In this document: positions 52,222 to 61,588 of the stretch, piece by piece
Layout: each line of letters begins with the position of its first letter
Position numbering within the stretch: position 1 is the stretch's first letter
Assembly: GCF_051912485.1 (NCBI RefSeq)
Contig: NZ_CP196822.1
Coordinates: 3,162,001 to 3,226,000 of the forward strand
Source: Nitrobacter sp051912485
GTDB taxonomy: Bacteria > Pseudomonadota > Alphaproteobacteria > Rhizobiales > Xanthobacteraceae
Length of the DNA stretch: 64,000 nt
Direction: 5' to 3'
Made by a program: the position numbers and the translations under genes
The notes under the pieces: generated by a model
What the model saw: the letters and a program-made list of their open reading frames with translations, nothing else
The model's database searches: none
Told to the model about the DNA's origin: nothing

Positions 52222-52696
52222 TTAAGGGGTGATCCTGCACGTCAAGGTTTGGGCTCAGGCGGTTTCAGATCGCGGGTCACTGTCTGCCGTGGCGCCAATA
52301 GCAATAATACGCATTCAAGACAGGCTTGCGAGCAAATGCGGCAGGTCTGCGAGCACGTCAAACCCGGGATCGCCTCAGGCTCGCGGTTCGCGCACCTGCA
52401 ATCCGGCCTCCAACCGGCAAAACCAGCCCACGGCCGGTCGATGGCCATGATGTCGATACGGATTACGCCCTTTATATGATGGAATATGATGGGGCCCAGA
52501 CGGCGGTTCGCCGAAAACACGTCGAACTGAAGCGGTTGGCGTTCATTTGTGCCGCCAACAGCCCGACTTCGGCTCTCCATACCTTGACGCCCTGCCGCTC
52601 TCCCCCTATACGTCCGCGGTTCCTGAAATGGACGCGATTTCGAACCCCCGAGTCAGCCCTGAGGGCCGATGCCGGGGACGACAGAGGATTTTCGCC
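52222..52696. other. Divergent promoter region of DUF3108 and rpmB genes
   Basis: Both flanking genes start toward it, so it holds two promoters. An open minus-strand frame at 52242-52580 is Cys-containing but has no family feature and would cover the promoter region. I see no RNA gene. Confidence 0.5.
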
Positions 52697-52990
52697 ATGT
52701 CTCGGCGCTGCGAACTGACGGCCAAGGCTCCCTTGGTGGGCCACAAGGTCAGCCACTCCAATATTAAAACCAAACGGCGTTTCCTGCCGAACCTGGTGAA
52801 CGTCACCTTCCAGTCCGAAGCGCTGGCCAGTTCGGTGCGGCTGCGGGTGTCGACCAATGCGTTGAAGAGCGTCGACCACCGCGGCGGCTTCGATGCCTTC
52901 CTGCTGAAGGCGAAAAATTCGGAGCTCTCGCCGAAAGCGATCGAGATCAAGCGCCAGATCGAAAAGAAGCAGGCTGCCAAAGCAGGCTGA
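52697..52990 (+). CDS. rpmB: 50S ribosomal protein L28
   Basis: The 97-residue protein (MSRRCELTAKAPLVGHKVSH ... KTKRRFLPNLVNV) is a clear L28 sequence with the typical alphaproteobacterial C-terminal basic helix. ATG 52697 is chosen as it begins the family sequence. A terminator follows at 53038-53077. Confidence 0.96.
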   Translation: MSRRCELTAKAPLVGHKVSHSNIKTKRRFLPNLVNVTFQSEALASSVRLRVSTNALKSVDHRGGFDAFLLKAKNSELSPKAIEIKRQIEKKQAAKAG

Positions 52991-53037
52991 TAACGGCGAG
53001 CTTGTTTGCTCGAACTGATCAACGCGCCGAGAATGAG

Positions 53038-53077
53038 AAGGCCGGATCGGGCAACCCGAACCCGGCCTTTAATTTTT
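53038..53077 (+). terminator. Intrinsic terminator of rpmB
   Basis: The stem AAGGCCGG...CCGGCCTT flanks an inner hairpin CGGG-CAA-CCCG, followed by TTTAATTTTT on the plus strand. It lies 48 bases after the rpmB stop and ends before the convergent patatin gene. Confidence 0.85.
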
Positions 53078-53123
53078 ACATTGCAGCCGCACCTGATCCG
53101 TCTTCACGCGCAGACTGTAAAGC

Positions 53124-53993
53124 TCAGTGCTCGTGAGGCCGCAACTCGCCGGGAACGCCGCGCTGTTCAAGCCCGCCCGCTGCGATCCATCGCTCGGTCT
53201 TCCTGATCGCCCGCTCGATGTGTTCTTCAGTGCGCGAAAAATCATAGGGCGAACCAACCAACGGACAGAGCGGCGGCACGACGTGGTACTCGATTGACGG
53301 GTCGATATATTCCAGATCGTCGACCATCTGCCGCGAAATCAGCAGCGTCACCGCGTGGAGCACGTTGGCGACCGCGCCTTTCGGCGGCGCCTCACCGGCA
53401 CAGGCAGTTCCGGTCGGCAGAATGATCAGTCGCCGCGCGCCCTTCTCCAGCGCAACCTTGATGGGCGTATTGCTCGAGATCGCGCCGTCGGCGAGAAACA
53501 TCCTCCTGTAGTGGACCGGCGCGAACACCCCGGGAATCGACGTGCTCGCCATGATCGCCTTGGCGGCTGAGCCTTCGGACAGCACGACGGCGCCGCCGGT
53601 CACGATATTGGTGGTGACGATATGCACCGGCAGCTTCGCATCCTGAAGATTTTTGTAAGGCAGGTGATCGTCCACCAGCTTGCGCACGCCGTCATGCGAG
53701 ATCAGAAAATCCCGCCGCCAGAGAAATCCGAGCAAAGTCCGGACTGACACCGGAAATACGTCCTGACGGCGCAGACCGCGCCAGATGTCCGCGAGATGCT
53801 TCACGCCGTCGAGGGTCGGAACGCCAGCGTAATAGGCGCCGTTCAAAGCCCCGACGCTGGATCCCACCACCATGTCCGCGACAGCGCCGTGCGCGGCGAG
53901 CGCATACATCATGCCAACCTGGATGGCGCCGAAACTCCCACCGCCCGCGAACACGAAGGCGGTTTTGCGGGACGAACTGTCGGACGATGACAT
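53124..53993 (-). CDS. Patatin-like phospholipase
   Basis: The 289-residue protein has the patatin active site: oxyanion loop GGGSFGAIQVG, nucleophile GSSVG and the DGA aspartate (FLADGAISS), giving a Ser-Asp dyad. It should hydrolyse phospholipid acyl chains; there is no signal peptide, so it is cytosolic or secreted by other means. I choose ATG 53993; a TTG start at 54008 is possible. It is convergent with rpmB. Confidence 0.87.
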   Translation of the reverse strand: MSSSDSSSRKTAFVFAGGGSFGAIQVGMMYALAAHGAVADMVVGSSVGALNGAYYAGVPTLDGVKHLADIWRGLRRQDVFPVSVRTLLGFLWRRDFLISHDGVRKLVDDHLPYKNLQDAKLPVHIVTTNIVTGGAVVLSEGSAAKAIMASTSIPGVFAPVHYRRMFLADGAISSNTPIKVALEKGARRLIILPTGTACAGEAPPKGAVANVLHAVTLLISRQMVDDLEYIDPSIEYHVVPPLCPLVGSPYDFSRTEEHIERAIRKTERWIAAGGLEQRGVPGELRPHEH

Positions 53994-54476
53994 TGAGGCT
54001 GACAACAATCCCCGCGGCTCCCTTTTTTGCGCCGTAACAACAGGCTGTCCAGAGCCTGATGCTGTATATCAACGCCGCCGAAGCCGGCGCAATCGCATCG
54101 CCCCGAAACCGGCGGCGCCGGGATTAACTTTTTACTAACCGGGATTGCTGACGCAGCTTCAGTTTGTACGGTATCCACGTCGCCCGCCGCCGAAGGACGG
54201 CGCGGCCTCCATCGTGCAGACCGTGGGCATCGCCACCACGTCCAGACAGTCCGCAGCGCGCGCCGCGCGAGGTACCGAAGGGCATTGCGAATGCGATCGA
54301 GGCCGCATCGTCGAACGCCTGCGGTTCCGGATAGCCATCCAGTCCGGCCACCCAATTAGCGGTTCGGTAACCGCCACTTCAGTGCGCTTCCGTGATTTTA
54401 CTCATCTTTCAAGGTCTGAAAATACGGTCGACCGCTGGATCGCGATTTCGCGACCCTCAAATTCGTGGAGTTTTCC
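53994..54476. other. Gap between patatin and H-NOX genes
   Basis: The region holds the divergent promoters of two genes. Some frames are open, but none resembles a known protein. I find no RNA gene or clear operator. Confidence 0.5.
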
Positions 54477-55016
54477 ATGAAGGGCGTGGTTTACAATCTG
54501 CTCGAAGAGGCCGTCGTCGAGAAATTCGGCGCCGACGTCTGGGACGACTTGCTCGACGATGCCGGCGTAGCCGGCGCCTACACCTCGCTCGGCAATTACT
54601 CCGACAAAGAGATGATCGCCCTGGTCGACGCCGCGGCCGCCAAGCTGGATATGACCAGCGGCGACGTCCTGCGATGGTTTGGCGAACAGGCGATGCCGCT
54701 GCTCAAGCAGCGATACCCTGACTTCTTCATGCCCCACAACTCATCGCGCAGCTTCGTTCTAAGCGTCAACAACATCATCCACCCGGAAGTCCGCAAGCTC
54801 TACTCCGGCGCCAAGTGTCCGTTTTTCCACTTCCGCGAAACTCCGGAAGGCAACGTGACGATGGGCTACGAATCGTCGCGCCGGATGTGCGACCTGGCGC
54901 ATGGATTCATCAAAGGCGCCGCAGGCATTTTTTGCGAGGAAGTCGACATTACGCACCATACTTGCATGAACCATGGTGCGGACAAATGTTTGATGGAAAT
55001 CAAATGGGCGCCTTGA
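54477..55016 (+). CDS. H-NOX heme nitric-oxide sensor
   Basis: The 179-residue protein starts MKGVVYNLLEEAV, typical of H-NOX. The proximal heme ligand is His102 (NNIIHPEVRKLY), and the heme-carboxylate motif YxSxR is at Tyr131-Ser133-Arg135 (GYESSRRM). Position 140 is Leu rather than the distal Tyr found in O2-binding H-NOX, so it should favour NO. It overlaps the start of the GGDEF-EAL gene, a common partnership in which NO controls c-di-GMP. Confidence 0.93.
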   Translation: MKGVVYNLLEEAVVEKFGADVWDDLLDDAGVAGAYTSLGNYSDKEMIALVDAAAAKLDMTSGDVLRWFGEQAMPLLKQRYPDFFMPHNSSRSFVLSVNNIIHPEVRKLYSGAKCPFFHFRETPEGNVTMGYESSRRMCDLAHGFIKGAAGIFCEEVDITHHTCMNHGADKCLMEIKWAP

Positions 55017-57043
55017 CCCCTTTTGCAGCTGAGTCCGCCGCTCCTCTCGATCAGCTCAATCTCAAGATTCTGAAGCTCGAAAATCGCCTGCAGCGCGAGC
55101 GCGTGGCGCGGCTGAAGGCGGAAGAGATCGCGGAAAAGGGGTTGAGAGATCTGTACGAGAGGCAGCAACAGCTCGCGCTGCTTGAGACCATCGCGACGGC
55201 GGCAAACCAGAGTGGTTCGATCGACGACACCATGCGTTTTGCGCTCGGCGCCATTTGTCAGCACACCGGCTGGGGCTTCGGCAACGTCTACCTGCCCTCG
55301 GCAACCATCCCCGACTATCTTACGCCAGCGGGCGTTTGGCATGCGGCCGACCCGGGGCTTCTCGCTGCTTTCATTTCGTTGACGTTGAAAACCGGCTTCG
55401 CCATCGGCGATGGATTGCCAGGCCGCGTCTACCAATCCGCCAAGCCAGCCTGGATTGCCGACCTGACCTTGGACCGCAACTTTCCGCGCGCCGAGGTTGC
55501 CGTGCTGTCCGGCTGCCGCGCCGCGTTCGCATTTCCGGTGCTGGTCGGCAACGACGTGCTCGGCGTACTGGAATTTTTTCATCACAGTACGGTCCGCCCC
55601 GACAATCAGTTCCTTGGCGTGCTGGCGCAAATCGGCACCCAGCTCGGCCGCGTTGTCGAACGCCGCCGGGCCGAACAAAAACTGATGCACGATGCGACGC
55701 ACGATCCGCTGACCGGATTGCCAAATCGCCTGCTGTTCTCCGATCGCCTCGAACGCGCGGTGGCGACGCATCTGCGCCGGCCGGACATCGGCTTCGCGGT
55801 AATCTTCATCGACCTCGACCGCTTCAAGCTGGTCAACGACAGCCTTGGCCATTCGGCCGGCGACGTATTGCTGCAGGAAATCGCCCAGCGGTTCAGCCAG
55901 GCGCTGATCAAATCCGGCCACAAGCTCGCCGCCGGCGAAGCGGTGACGCTGGCCCGGCTCGGCGGCGACGAATTCACCATCCTTCTGGAGGACATCGAGC
56001 GCAGCTCAGTCGCTGTCGATGTTGCGCAATCGTTGCAGGCTTCGCTGCACAACCCGCTGTTCATCGACGGCCAGGAGCTGTATTCGTCGGCCAGCATCGG
56101 TGTCGTCTCCAGCGAAGCTGGGTATACCAGCGCGGCAGACATCATGCGCGATGCCGATCTGGCGATGTACCGCGCCAAGGGCGAAGGCCGTGCCCGCGTT
56201 GAAATCTTCGATGAAAGTCTGCATGTCGACGCCAAGCGGCGCCTGACGCTGGAGAACGAGCTGCGCAATGCGCTGAAGAAGAACGAATTCGTGCTGCACT
56301 ATCAACCGATCATCGCCCTTGGTTCGCGCGAAATGACCGGCTTCGAGGCACTGGTGCGCTGGAAAAAAAGTGACGGGCAAATCATTCCGCCATCGGATTT
56401 CATTCCGCTCGCCGAGGAAACCGGTCTTATCGTCTTCATCGGCAGTTGGGTGCTGGAACAATCGCTCAAAACGCTAGCGAGGTGGCAGCAGGATTTCCCG
56501 CGTGCCAAGCCGCTCACCATGAGCGTCAACGTCTCGCCGCGCCAGTTTCACCAGACCGACTTCGTCGAGCAGGTGATCAATGCAGTGACCGCCAGCGGCG
56601 CCCCGCCACATACGCTGCGACTGGAAATCACCGAAAGCGTCACCATTCAGAACGCCCAGCAAGCCATCGAAATTCTGCGCCGCTTGCGCCAGTTCGGCGT
56701 GCGCGTCAGCATCGACGATTTCGGCACCGGCTACTCCTCGCTGAGCTATCTGCATCAGTTGCCGTTCGACACCCTGAAGATCGATCGCGCGTTCGTCTCA
56801 GCACTGCAATCGCGCAGCGACGGCGGGCAGATCGTTCAGACCATCCTCGACCTCGCAAAGAACCTCAGCCTCGATGTTATCGCCGAGGGCACCGAGTCCG
56901 AAGAGCATGTCAACATTCTGCATCAGATGGGATGCGGTTACGCGCAAGGCTACTTCTTCTCGCTCCCATTGGACGAAACCGCGGCGAATGAGATGCTGTC
57001 GGCCAACGTCGCTGCGGTGAAGGCCCTGCCGCTACTGGATTAA
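55004..57043 (+). CDS. GGDEF-EAL protein with GAF-type sensor, partner of H-NOX
   Basis: The 679-residue protein from ATG 55004 (13 bases inside the H-NOX gene) has an N-terminal helix, a GAF-like domain (IDDTMRFALGAICQHTGWGF region), a GGDEF domain (RLGGDEFTILLEDI, intact) and an EAL domain (GFEALVRW, DDFGTGYSSL, intact). Both c-di-GMP synthesis and hydrolysis motifs are complete. NO-bound H-NOX likely alters which activity wins, affecting biofilm behaviour. The coupled start supports a complex of the two proteins. Confidence 0.9.
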   Translation: MGALTPFAAESAAPLDQLNLKILKLENRLQRERVARLKAEEIAEKGLRDLYERQQQLALLETIATAANQSGSIDDTMRFALGAICQHTGWGFGNVYLPSATIPDYLTPAGVWHAADPGLLAAFISLTLKTGFAIGDGLPGRVYQSAKPAWIADLTLDRNFPRAEVAVLSGCRAAFAFPVLVGNDVLGVLEFFHHSTVRPDNQFLGVLAQIGTQLGRVVERRRAEQKLMHDATHDPLTGLPNRLLFSDRLERAVATHLRRPDIGFAVIFIDLDRFKLVNDSLGHSAGDVLLQEIAQRFSQALIKSGHKLAAGEAVTLARLGGDEFTILLEDIERSSVAVDVAQSLQASLHNPLFIDGQELYSSASIGVVSSEAGYTSAADIMRDADLAMYRAKGEGRARVEIFDESLHVDAKRRLTLENELRNALKKNEFVLHYQPIIALGSREMTGFEALVRWKKSDGQIIPPSDFIPLAEETGLIVFIGSWVLEQSLKTLARWQQDFPRAKPLTMSVNVSPRQFHQTDFVEQVINAVTASGAPPHTLRLEITESVTIQNAQQAIEILRRLRQFGVRVSIDDFGTGYSSLSYLHQLPFDTLKIDRAFVSALQSRSDGGQIVQTILDLAKNLSLDVIAEGTESEEHVNILHQMGCGYAQGYFFSLPLDETAANEMLSANVAAVKALPLLD

Positions 57044-57083
57044 CAGCTGGTGGAGCGAATTTGACACTTGCTACCCGCTTTGG

Positions 57084-57108
57084 GATGCAAATGTTGGAAT
57101 CGGACCAC
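57084..57108. repeat. 25-bp dispersed repeat, copy 2
   Basis: The stretch GATGCAAATGTTGGAATC... is the exact reverse complement of 47052-47076. It lies between the convergent GGDEF-EAL and phytase-like genes and touches the end of the latter. Confidence 0.85.
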
Positions 57109-58232
57109 TAGTCGACCAGCGTGAACTGCAGCAACAGCGTGCGCTGGATCAGCGAAAAATTGTCGTCGGACACCAGCGTCAGGACGATTTCGCCGTTGTC
57201 GTTCGCGTAAGCATCGATACCCTCGAAATTGTCGATCTCCTGCCCGAGGTCCGCGTCGAAAATCGAGGGGCCATCCACCAGCGCGCCGGGCGCGACCGCT
57301 TTCATCGCAATGCGCCGGATGCGAATGCCGATACCGCCGGTCAGCGAGAATTTGCGTTCGAGAATCAACAGATCGCCCGAAGGCAGCAGACAGGCATCGC
57401 TGATGTCGAAATAGTCGGTGCGGCGGATCGCGAACTGGCCAGGCGACGGGCCGCCGATCAGGAACGCCACGATATTCTGGCCGGCGTCGAGGCCGCGCTC
57501 GGAGATTGCTATCAGCGTGCCGCCGAGCGGCTTGTCGCGGGGAACGACCACCATCGCCTCCAGCCCCTGGTTGAATGGCAGCTTGCGAATGGCCGGCGGC
57601 ACATCGACCTCCTCACCGTGCGCTCGCGTAAACCCCTTGCCGAAATCGAACCGCATGATCCGGTTGACCCGCTCTATGCCGACATAGACCAGCGATCCGT
57701 CGAGCGCGATCGATTCGGTATCGAACCAGTGATGCGCGGTGATCGGCCTGCCGTCAGCACCGAGCATGGGTGCGGCCTCGACATCGGCGAGCCCGGTCAT
57801 CTCCTTGGCCCGATAGACGATACGGCCGGTGAACCAGGTACCCTTGTCGCTGGCGGAAATGAATTGTTGTCCTTTCGGATCGAGCCGCAGGCTCGACAGT
57901 CCTCCGAAGCCGCGAAATGACGAGGTCAGGATCAATCCGCTGCGAAAGGCGAGCGCGCCGAAGCGGGTGCGCGAACGGTCGCGCAGGTCGAAGGAGGAAA
58001 TCGGCCGCGCGTTGACGGTGATCGACACCGGCGCCGGCGGCGTCAGTTCGTCCGGCGGTGACTGCTTCAGCGGGTGCGTTGCGAATTGCGCGCGGGCGGG
58101 AGCGGGAGTGGCGGCGATGGCGGCGAGCGAAATTCCCCATTTGAGGATGCCGCGACGGTCTGGACGATCGGGCTCGACGGGAGGTGAGACGAAACGGCTG
58201 CTCCCCTTCCCTTTGCGGGTTGGCACTCTCAC
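57108..58232 (-). CDS. Phytase-like esterase-domain exported protein
   Basis: The 374-residue protein has an N-terminal twin-Arg-like signal (RRGILKWGISLAAIAATPAPA) and a beta-propeller-like domain of the 'esterase-like activity of phytase' family (PF13449): SGLILTSSFRGFGGLSSLRL, FDTESIALDGSLVYVGIERV, FNQGLEAMVVVP, NFEGIDAY. Periplasmic, substrate unknown. It overlaps the end of cobT by four bases, so it lies in the cob operon transcript. Confidence 0.8.
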   Translation of the reverse strand: MRVPTRKGKGSSRFVSPPVEPDRPDRRGILKWGISLAAIAATPAPARAQFATHPLKQSPPDELTPPAPVSITVNARPISSFDLRDRSRTRFGALAFRSGLILTSSFRGFGGLSSLRLDPKGQQFISASDKGTWFTGRIVYRAKEMTGLADVEAAPMLGADGRPITAHHWFDTESIALDGSLVYVGIERVNRIMRFDFGKGFTRAHGEEVDVPPAIRKLPFNQGLEAMVVVPRDKPLGGTLIAISERGLDAGQNIVAFLIGGPSPGQFAIRRTDYFDISDACLLPSGDLLILERKFSLTGGIGIRIRRIAMKAVAPGALVDGPSIFDADLGQEIDNFEGIDAYANDNGEIVLTLVSDDNFSLIQRTLLLQFTLVD

Positions 58233-60136
58233 GAATGTAGCTTGCGCGGCCGCCGCACTGGTGCCGCCGGTGGATCATGCGTCTCGCTGAACAGTTCGGC
58301 GAGCTGTTCGGTGATGGCTCCGCCGAGCTCTTCCGCATCCACAATGGTCACCGCGCGGCGATAGTATCGCGTCACGTCATGGCCGATGCCGATCGCGATC
58401 AGCTCGACCGGCGAGCGGGTCTCGATTTCCTCGATCACCCAGCGCAGGTGGCGCTCGAGATAGTTGCCGGGATTGACCGACAGCGTGGAATCGTCAACAG
58501 GCGCGCCGTCCGAGATCATCATCAATATCTTGCGCTGTTCCGAGCGGCCGAGCAGCCGCTTGTGGGCCCAGTCCAGCGCCTCGCCGTCGATGTTCTCCTT
58601 GAGCAGCCCCTCGCGCATCATCAGCCCGAGGTTTTTCCGCGAGCGCCGCCATGGCGCGTCGGCGGACTTGTAAATGATGTGACGGAGATCGTTGAGCCGC
58701 CCCGGCGTGGCCGGCTTGCCTGCGGCGAGCCACGCCTCGCGCGACTGCCCGCCCTTCCACGCCCGCGTCGTGAAGCCGAGAATTTCCACCTTGACGCCGC
58801 AACGCTCCAGCGTGCGCGCCAGGATGTCGGCGCAGGTCGCGGCCACCGTAATGGGACGCCCGCGCATTGAGCCGGAATTATCGAGCAGCAGCGTCACCAC
58901 GGTGTCGCGGAAGGTCGCCTCCTTCTCGTGCTTGAACGACAGCGGCTGATAGGGATCGATCACCACCCGCGACAGCCGCGCCGGATCGAGAATGCCTTCC
59001 TCGAGATCGAACTCCCAGGCGCGGTTCTGCTGCGCCATCAGGCGACGCTGCAGGCGGTTGGCGAGCCGCGCCACGATGCCTTGCAGATGCGCGAGCTGCT
59101 TGTCGAGATAGCTGCGCAGCCGTTCCAGCTCGTCATGATCGCAGAGGTCCTCCGCCGCGATCACCTCGTCGAACCTGGGCGCGAAAGCGTGATACTCCGG
59201 ACCGCGCGGCTCGTTGGCGCCCCTGGCGTTTGGCCGCGTCGCCTCGCCCGGCGTCTCGTCGTCGCCGAGCTCGCCGTCGTCGAAGGTATCGCTGGCGGAG
59301 GCCTGCGCGCTTTCCATGGCGCTGTCCGACATCTCGTCGGTGGTCTCCTGAGCCTGTTCCGCGCTCATTTCCTGCGCGGCGTCGCTGTCGGGCGATCCCT
59401 CTCCCCCAGACTGATCGTTATCGCCCTCGCGGTTGTCGTCCTGGTTCTCGTCCTTGTCAGCCTCGGCGTTGGTGTCGTCGCCGAGATCGAGCTCCGACAG
59501 CAAGTCGTGCACGACGTCGCCGAACTTCACCTGATCCTCGGTGAGGTGGCTGAGCTGATCCAGCCGTTTGCCGATCTTGTCTTCCAGGAACGGACGCCAC
59601 AGATCGACCATTTTGCGCGCGGCGGTGGGTGGCGCGAGGCCGGTCAGCCGCTCACGGACCATCATTGCCAGCGCATCCGACAGCGGCGCATCAGCGCGAT
59701 CGGTGATTTCGTCATACTTGCCGCGATGAAAATGGTCATCGAGCATCGCAGTCAGATTCTTGGCGACGCCTGTCATCCGGCGTGAGCCGATGGCCTCGAC
59801 CCGCGCCTGCTCCACCGCGTCGAACACACCGCGCGCCTGCGGATTGCCAGGCATCAGCTTGCGATGCACCTTGGGATCGTGGCAGGCGATCTTCAGCGCG
59901 ATGGAATCCGCGTGGCCCCGCACGATCGCCGCGTCGCGCTTGCTCATTTTGCGCCCGGGCTCCGGCAACCGCGCCTTGCCCGGCGACAGGCCGGGCCGCT
60001 CGACGGCAAATGTCACCTCGAGTTCCGGTCGCCGGGCAATCGCGCGCAGGCAGGACGCCACCGCGCGCTTGAACGGCTCGCTCGGCGCTTCCTTCGACCC
60101 GGTACGGAACTTGTTGCTCGGTGGTGCGGTGTTCAT
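58229..60136 (-). CDS. cobT: Cobaltochelatase subunit CobT
   Basis: The 635-residue protein ends with a VWA domain with an intact MIDAS motif (LLLDNSGSMRG) and has an acidic middle (DDTNAEADKDENQDDNREGD). Together with CobS (AAA+) and CobN it forms the aerobic cobaltochelatase that inserts Co2+ in cobalamin synthesis. The start ATG 60136 (MNTAPPSNKF) is reasonable. cobS lies upstream after a repeat-containing gap. Confidence 0.93.
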   Translation of the reverse strand: MNTAPPSNKFRTGSKEAPSEPFKRAVASCLRAIARRPELEVTFAVERPGLSPGKARLPEPGRKMSKRDAAIVRGHADSIALKIACHDPKVHRKLMPGNPQARGVFDAVEQARVEAIGSRRMTGVAKNLTAMLDDHFHRGKYDEITDRADAPLSDALAMMVRERLTGLAPPTAARKMVDLWRPFLEDKIGKRLDQLSHLTEDQVKFGDVVHDLLSELDLGDDTNAEADKDENQDDNREGDNDQSGGEGSPDSDAAQEMSAEQAQETTDEMSDSAMESAQASASDTFDDGELGDDETPGEATRPNARGANEPRGPEYHAFAPRFDEVIAAEDLCDHDELERLRSYLDKQLAHLQGIVARLANRLQRRLMAQQNRAWEFDLEEGILDPARLSRVVIDPYQPLSFKHEKEATFRDTVVTLLLDNSGSMRGRPITVAATCADILARTLERCGVKVEILGFTTRAWKGGQSREAWLAAGKPATPGRLNDLRHIIYKSADAPWRRSRKNLGLMMREGLLKENIDGEALDWAHKRLLGRSEQRKILMMISDGAPVDDSTLSVNPGNYLERHLRWVIEEIETRSPVELIAIGIGHDVTRYYRRAVTIVDAEELGGAITEQLAELFSETHDPPAAPVRRPRKLHS

Positions 60137-60283
60137 GAATGCGGTGGCCGGTTTCCTTCTCTCGCGGAGAGGGCGGCATGGACGAAGTCCGTGCCGGGTG
60201 AAGAGTGTCTTCGAGCGAGGGTTTCACCCTCACCTGCCTTCGCTCCGCGAAGACACCCTCTCCCACAAGGGAGAGGGTAAAAA
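60137..60283. repeat. Hairpin repeat element between cobS and cobT
   Basis: The gap holds palindromic elements of the type scattered in Bradyrhizobium relatives. The clearest is ACCCTCTCCC-ACAA-GGGAGAGGGT (60255-60278), with 10-bp arms. Others (GAAGACAC..., TTCGCTCCGCGAA) suggest a composite repeat. It could stabilise the 3' end of cobS mRNA. Confidence 0.65.
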
Positions 60284-61285
60284 TCAGCTCAACGCCACGT
60301 TGACCGCCGATTCCGCCAACTCGGTGTTGAAGCAGCGCTGATAGAACTCGGCGACCAGCGGCCGCTCGAGTTCGTCGCATTTGTTGAGGAACGTGACGCG
60401 GAAGGCGAAACCCAGGTCGCCGAAGATCTCGGTGTTCTCCGCCCAGGTGATGACCGTGCGCGGGCTCATCACCGTGGAGAGATCGCCGTTGGCGAAGGCG
60501 TTGCGCGTGAGATCGGCAAGCCGCACCATCTTGCCGACGGTGTCGCGGCCTTCCGGTGTGCGGTAGTGCCTGGCCTTGGCCAGCACGATCTCGACCTCGT
60601 TGTCGTGCGGAAGATAGTTCAGCGTGGTGACGATGTTCCAGCGGTCCATCTGCGCCTGATTGATCTGCTGGGTGCCGTGATAGAGGCCCGACGTGTCGCC
60701 AAGACCGATGGTGTTCGCGGTCGAGAACAGTCGGAACGCCGGATGCGGCTTGATGACCCGGCTCTGATCGAGCAGCGTCAAGCGCCCTGAGGACTCCAGC
60801 ACGCGCTGGATCACGAACATCACGTCCGGACGGCCGGCATCGTATTCGTCGAAGCACAGCGCGACGTTGTTCTGGTAGGCCCACGGCAGGATGCCGTCGC
60901 GGAATTCGGTGACCTGCTTGCCATCCTTGACCACGATCGCATCCTTGCCGACGAGATCGATACGACTGATATGGCTGTCGAGGTTGACGCGCACGCAGGG
61001 CCAATTCAACCGCGCCGCCACCTGCTCGATATGGGTCGATTTGCCGGTGCCGTGGTAGCCGCTCACCATGACGCGGCGGTTCCTGGCGAAGCCGGCGAGA
61101 ATTGCGAGCGTTGTTGCACGATCGAAGCGATAGTCCGGATCGACATCGGGCACGTGCGGATCGGTTGCGGAATAGGCAGGGACTTCGAGATCGCTGTCGA
61201 TCCCGAACACCTGCCGCACCGACACCTTCATGTCGGGCAAACCGGCGGAGGTTTCAGTTTTGGTCATGGCCGCGGTCGTCATCAA
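60284..61285 (-). CDS. cobS: Cobaltochelatase AAA+ subunit CobS
   Basis: The 333-residue protein is a MoxR-like AAA+ ATPase with Walker A SGYHGTGKSTH and Walker B VALCFDEYDAG. CobS energises insertion of cobalt with CobT. An internal ATG (MTKTETSAG) is an alternative start; the first ATG is 61285. It is divergent from the DedA gene. Confidence 0.92.
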   Translation of the reverse strand: MMTTAAMTKTETSAGLPDMKVSVRQVFGIDSDLEVPAYSATDPHVPDVDPDYRFDRATTLAILAGFARNRRVMVSGYHGTGKSTHIEQVAARLNWPCVRVNLDSHISRIDLVGKDAIVVKDGKQVTEFRDGILPWAYQNNVALCFDEYDAGRPDVMFVIQRVLESSGRLTLLDQSRVIKPHPAFRLFSTANTIGLGDTSGLYHGTQQINQAQMDRWNIVTTLNYLPHDNEVEIVLAKARHYRTPEGRDTVGKMVRLADLTRNAFANGDLSTVMSPRTVITWAENTEIFGDLGFAFRVTFLNKCDELERPLVAEFYQRCFNTELAESAVNVALS

Positions 61286-61588
61286 TCCTCCGAGGTTCGG
61301 GCGCGCTTCCCGAAACCAGAACTGCGCATGGCTGCGGATGAGGGGCTCGCAGGAAATCTAGCAGAGAGCGGGGGCCGGCAGAAGCCCGCCGCGCAATCAA
61401 AGTTCCGCTGTTATATCATTCAGATAGGGGCTTGATGCGGATTTTGAAAGGCTGCCCCGCGAATCAGCGGATGCTGCAAGTCAAACCCGAGAACCGAACC
61501 ATCAACCGTCGTGGGCGTTGCCGCCCATAGAGTATGCTAACCGGGGGCCAGAAACCCGTCCACGTGGAACGCCAGAAGCAGGATTTTC
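61286..61588. other. Divergent promoter region of cobS and DedA gene
   Basis: The stretch between the two divergent genes holds their promoters. I see no cobalamin riboswitch-like structure and no gene. Confidence 0.5.

Noticed and set aside
52242..52580. 112-codon minus-strand frame with several Cys between DUF3108 and rpmB
   Set aside because: No family match in memory, no ribosome site, and it covers the expected divergent promoter.
59736..61004. 422-codon minus-strand frame across cobT/cobS
   Set aside because: It reads out of frame through two recognised genes and their gap.
61286..61588. Cobalamin riboswitch upstream of cobS
   Set aside because: I could not find the conserved B12-box-like sequence or a matching arrangement of stems.
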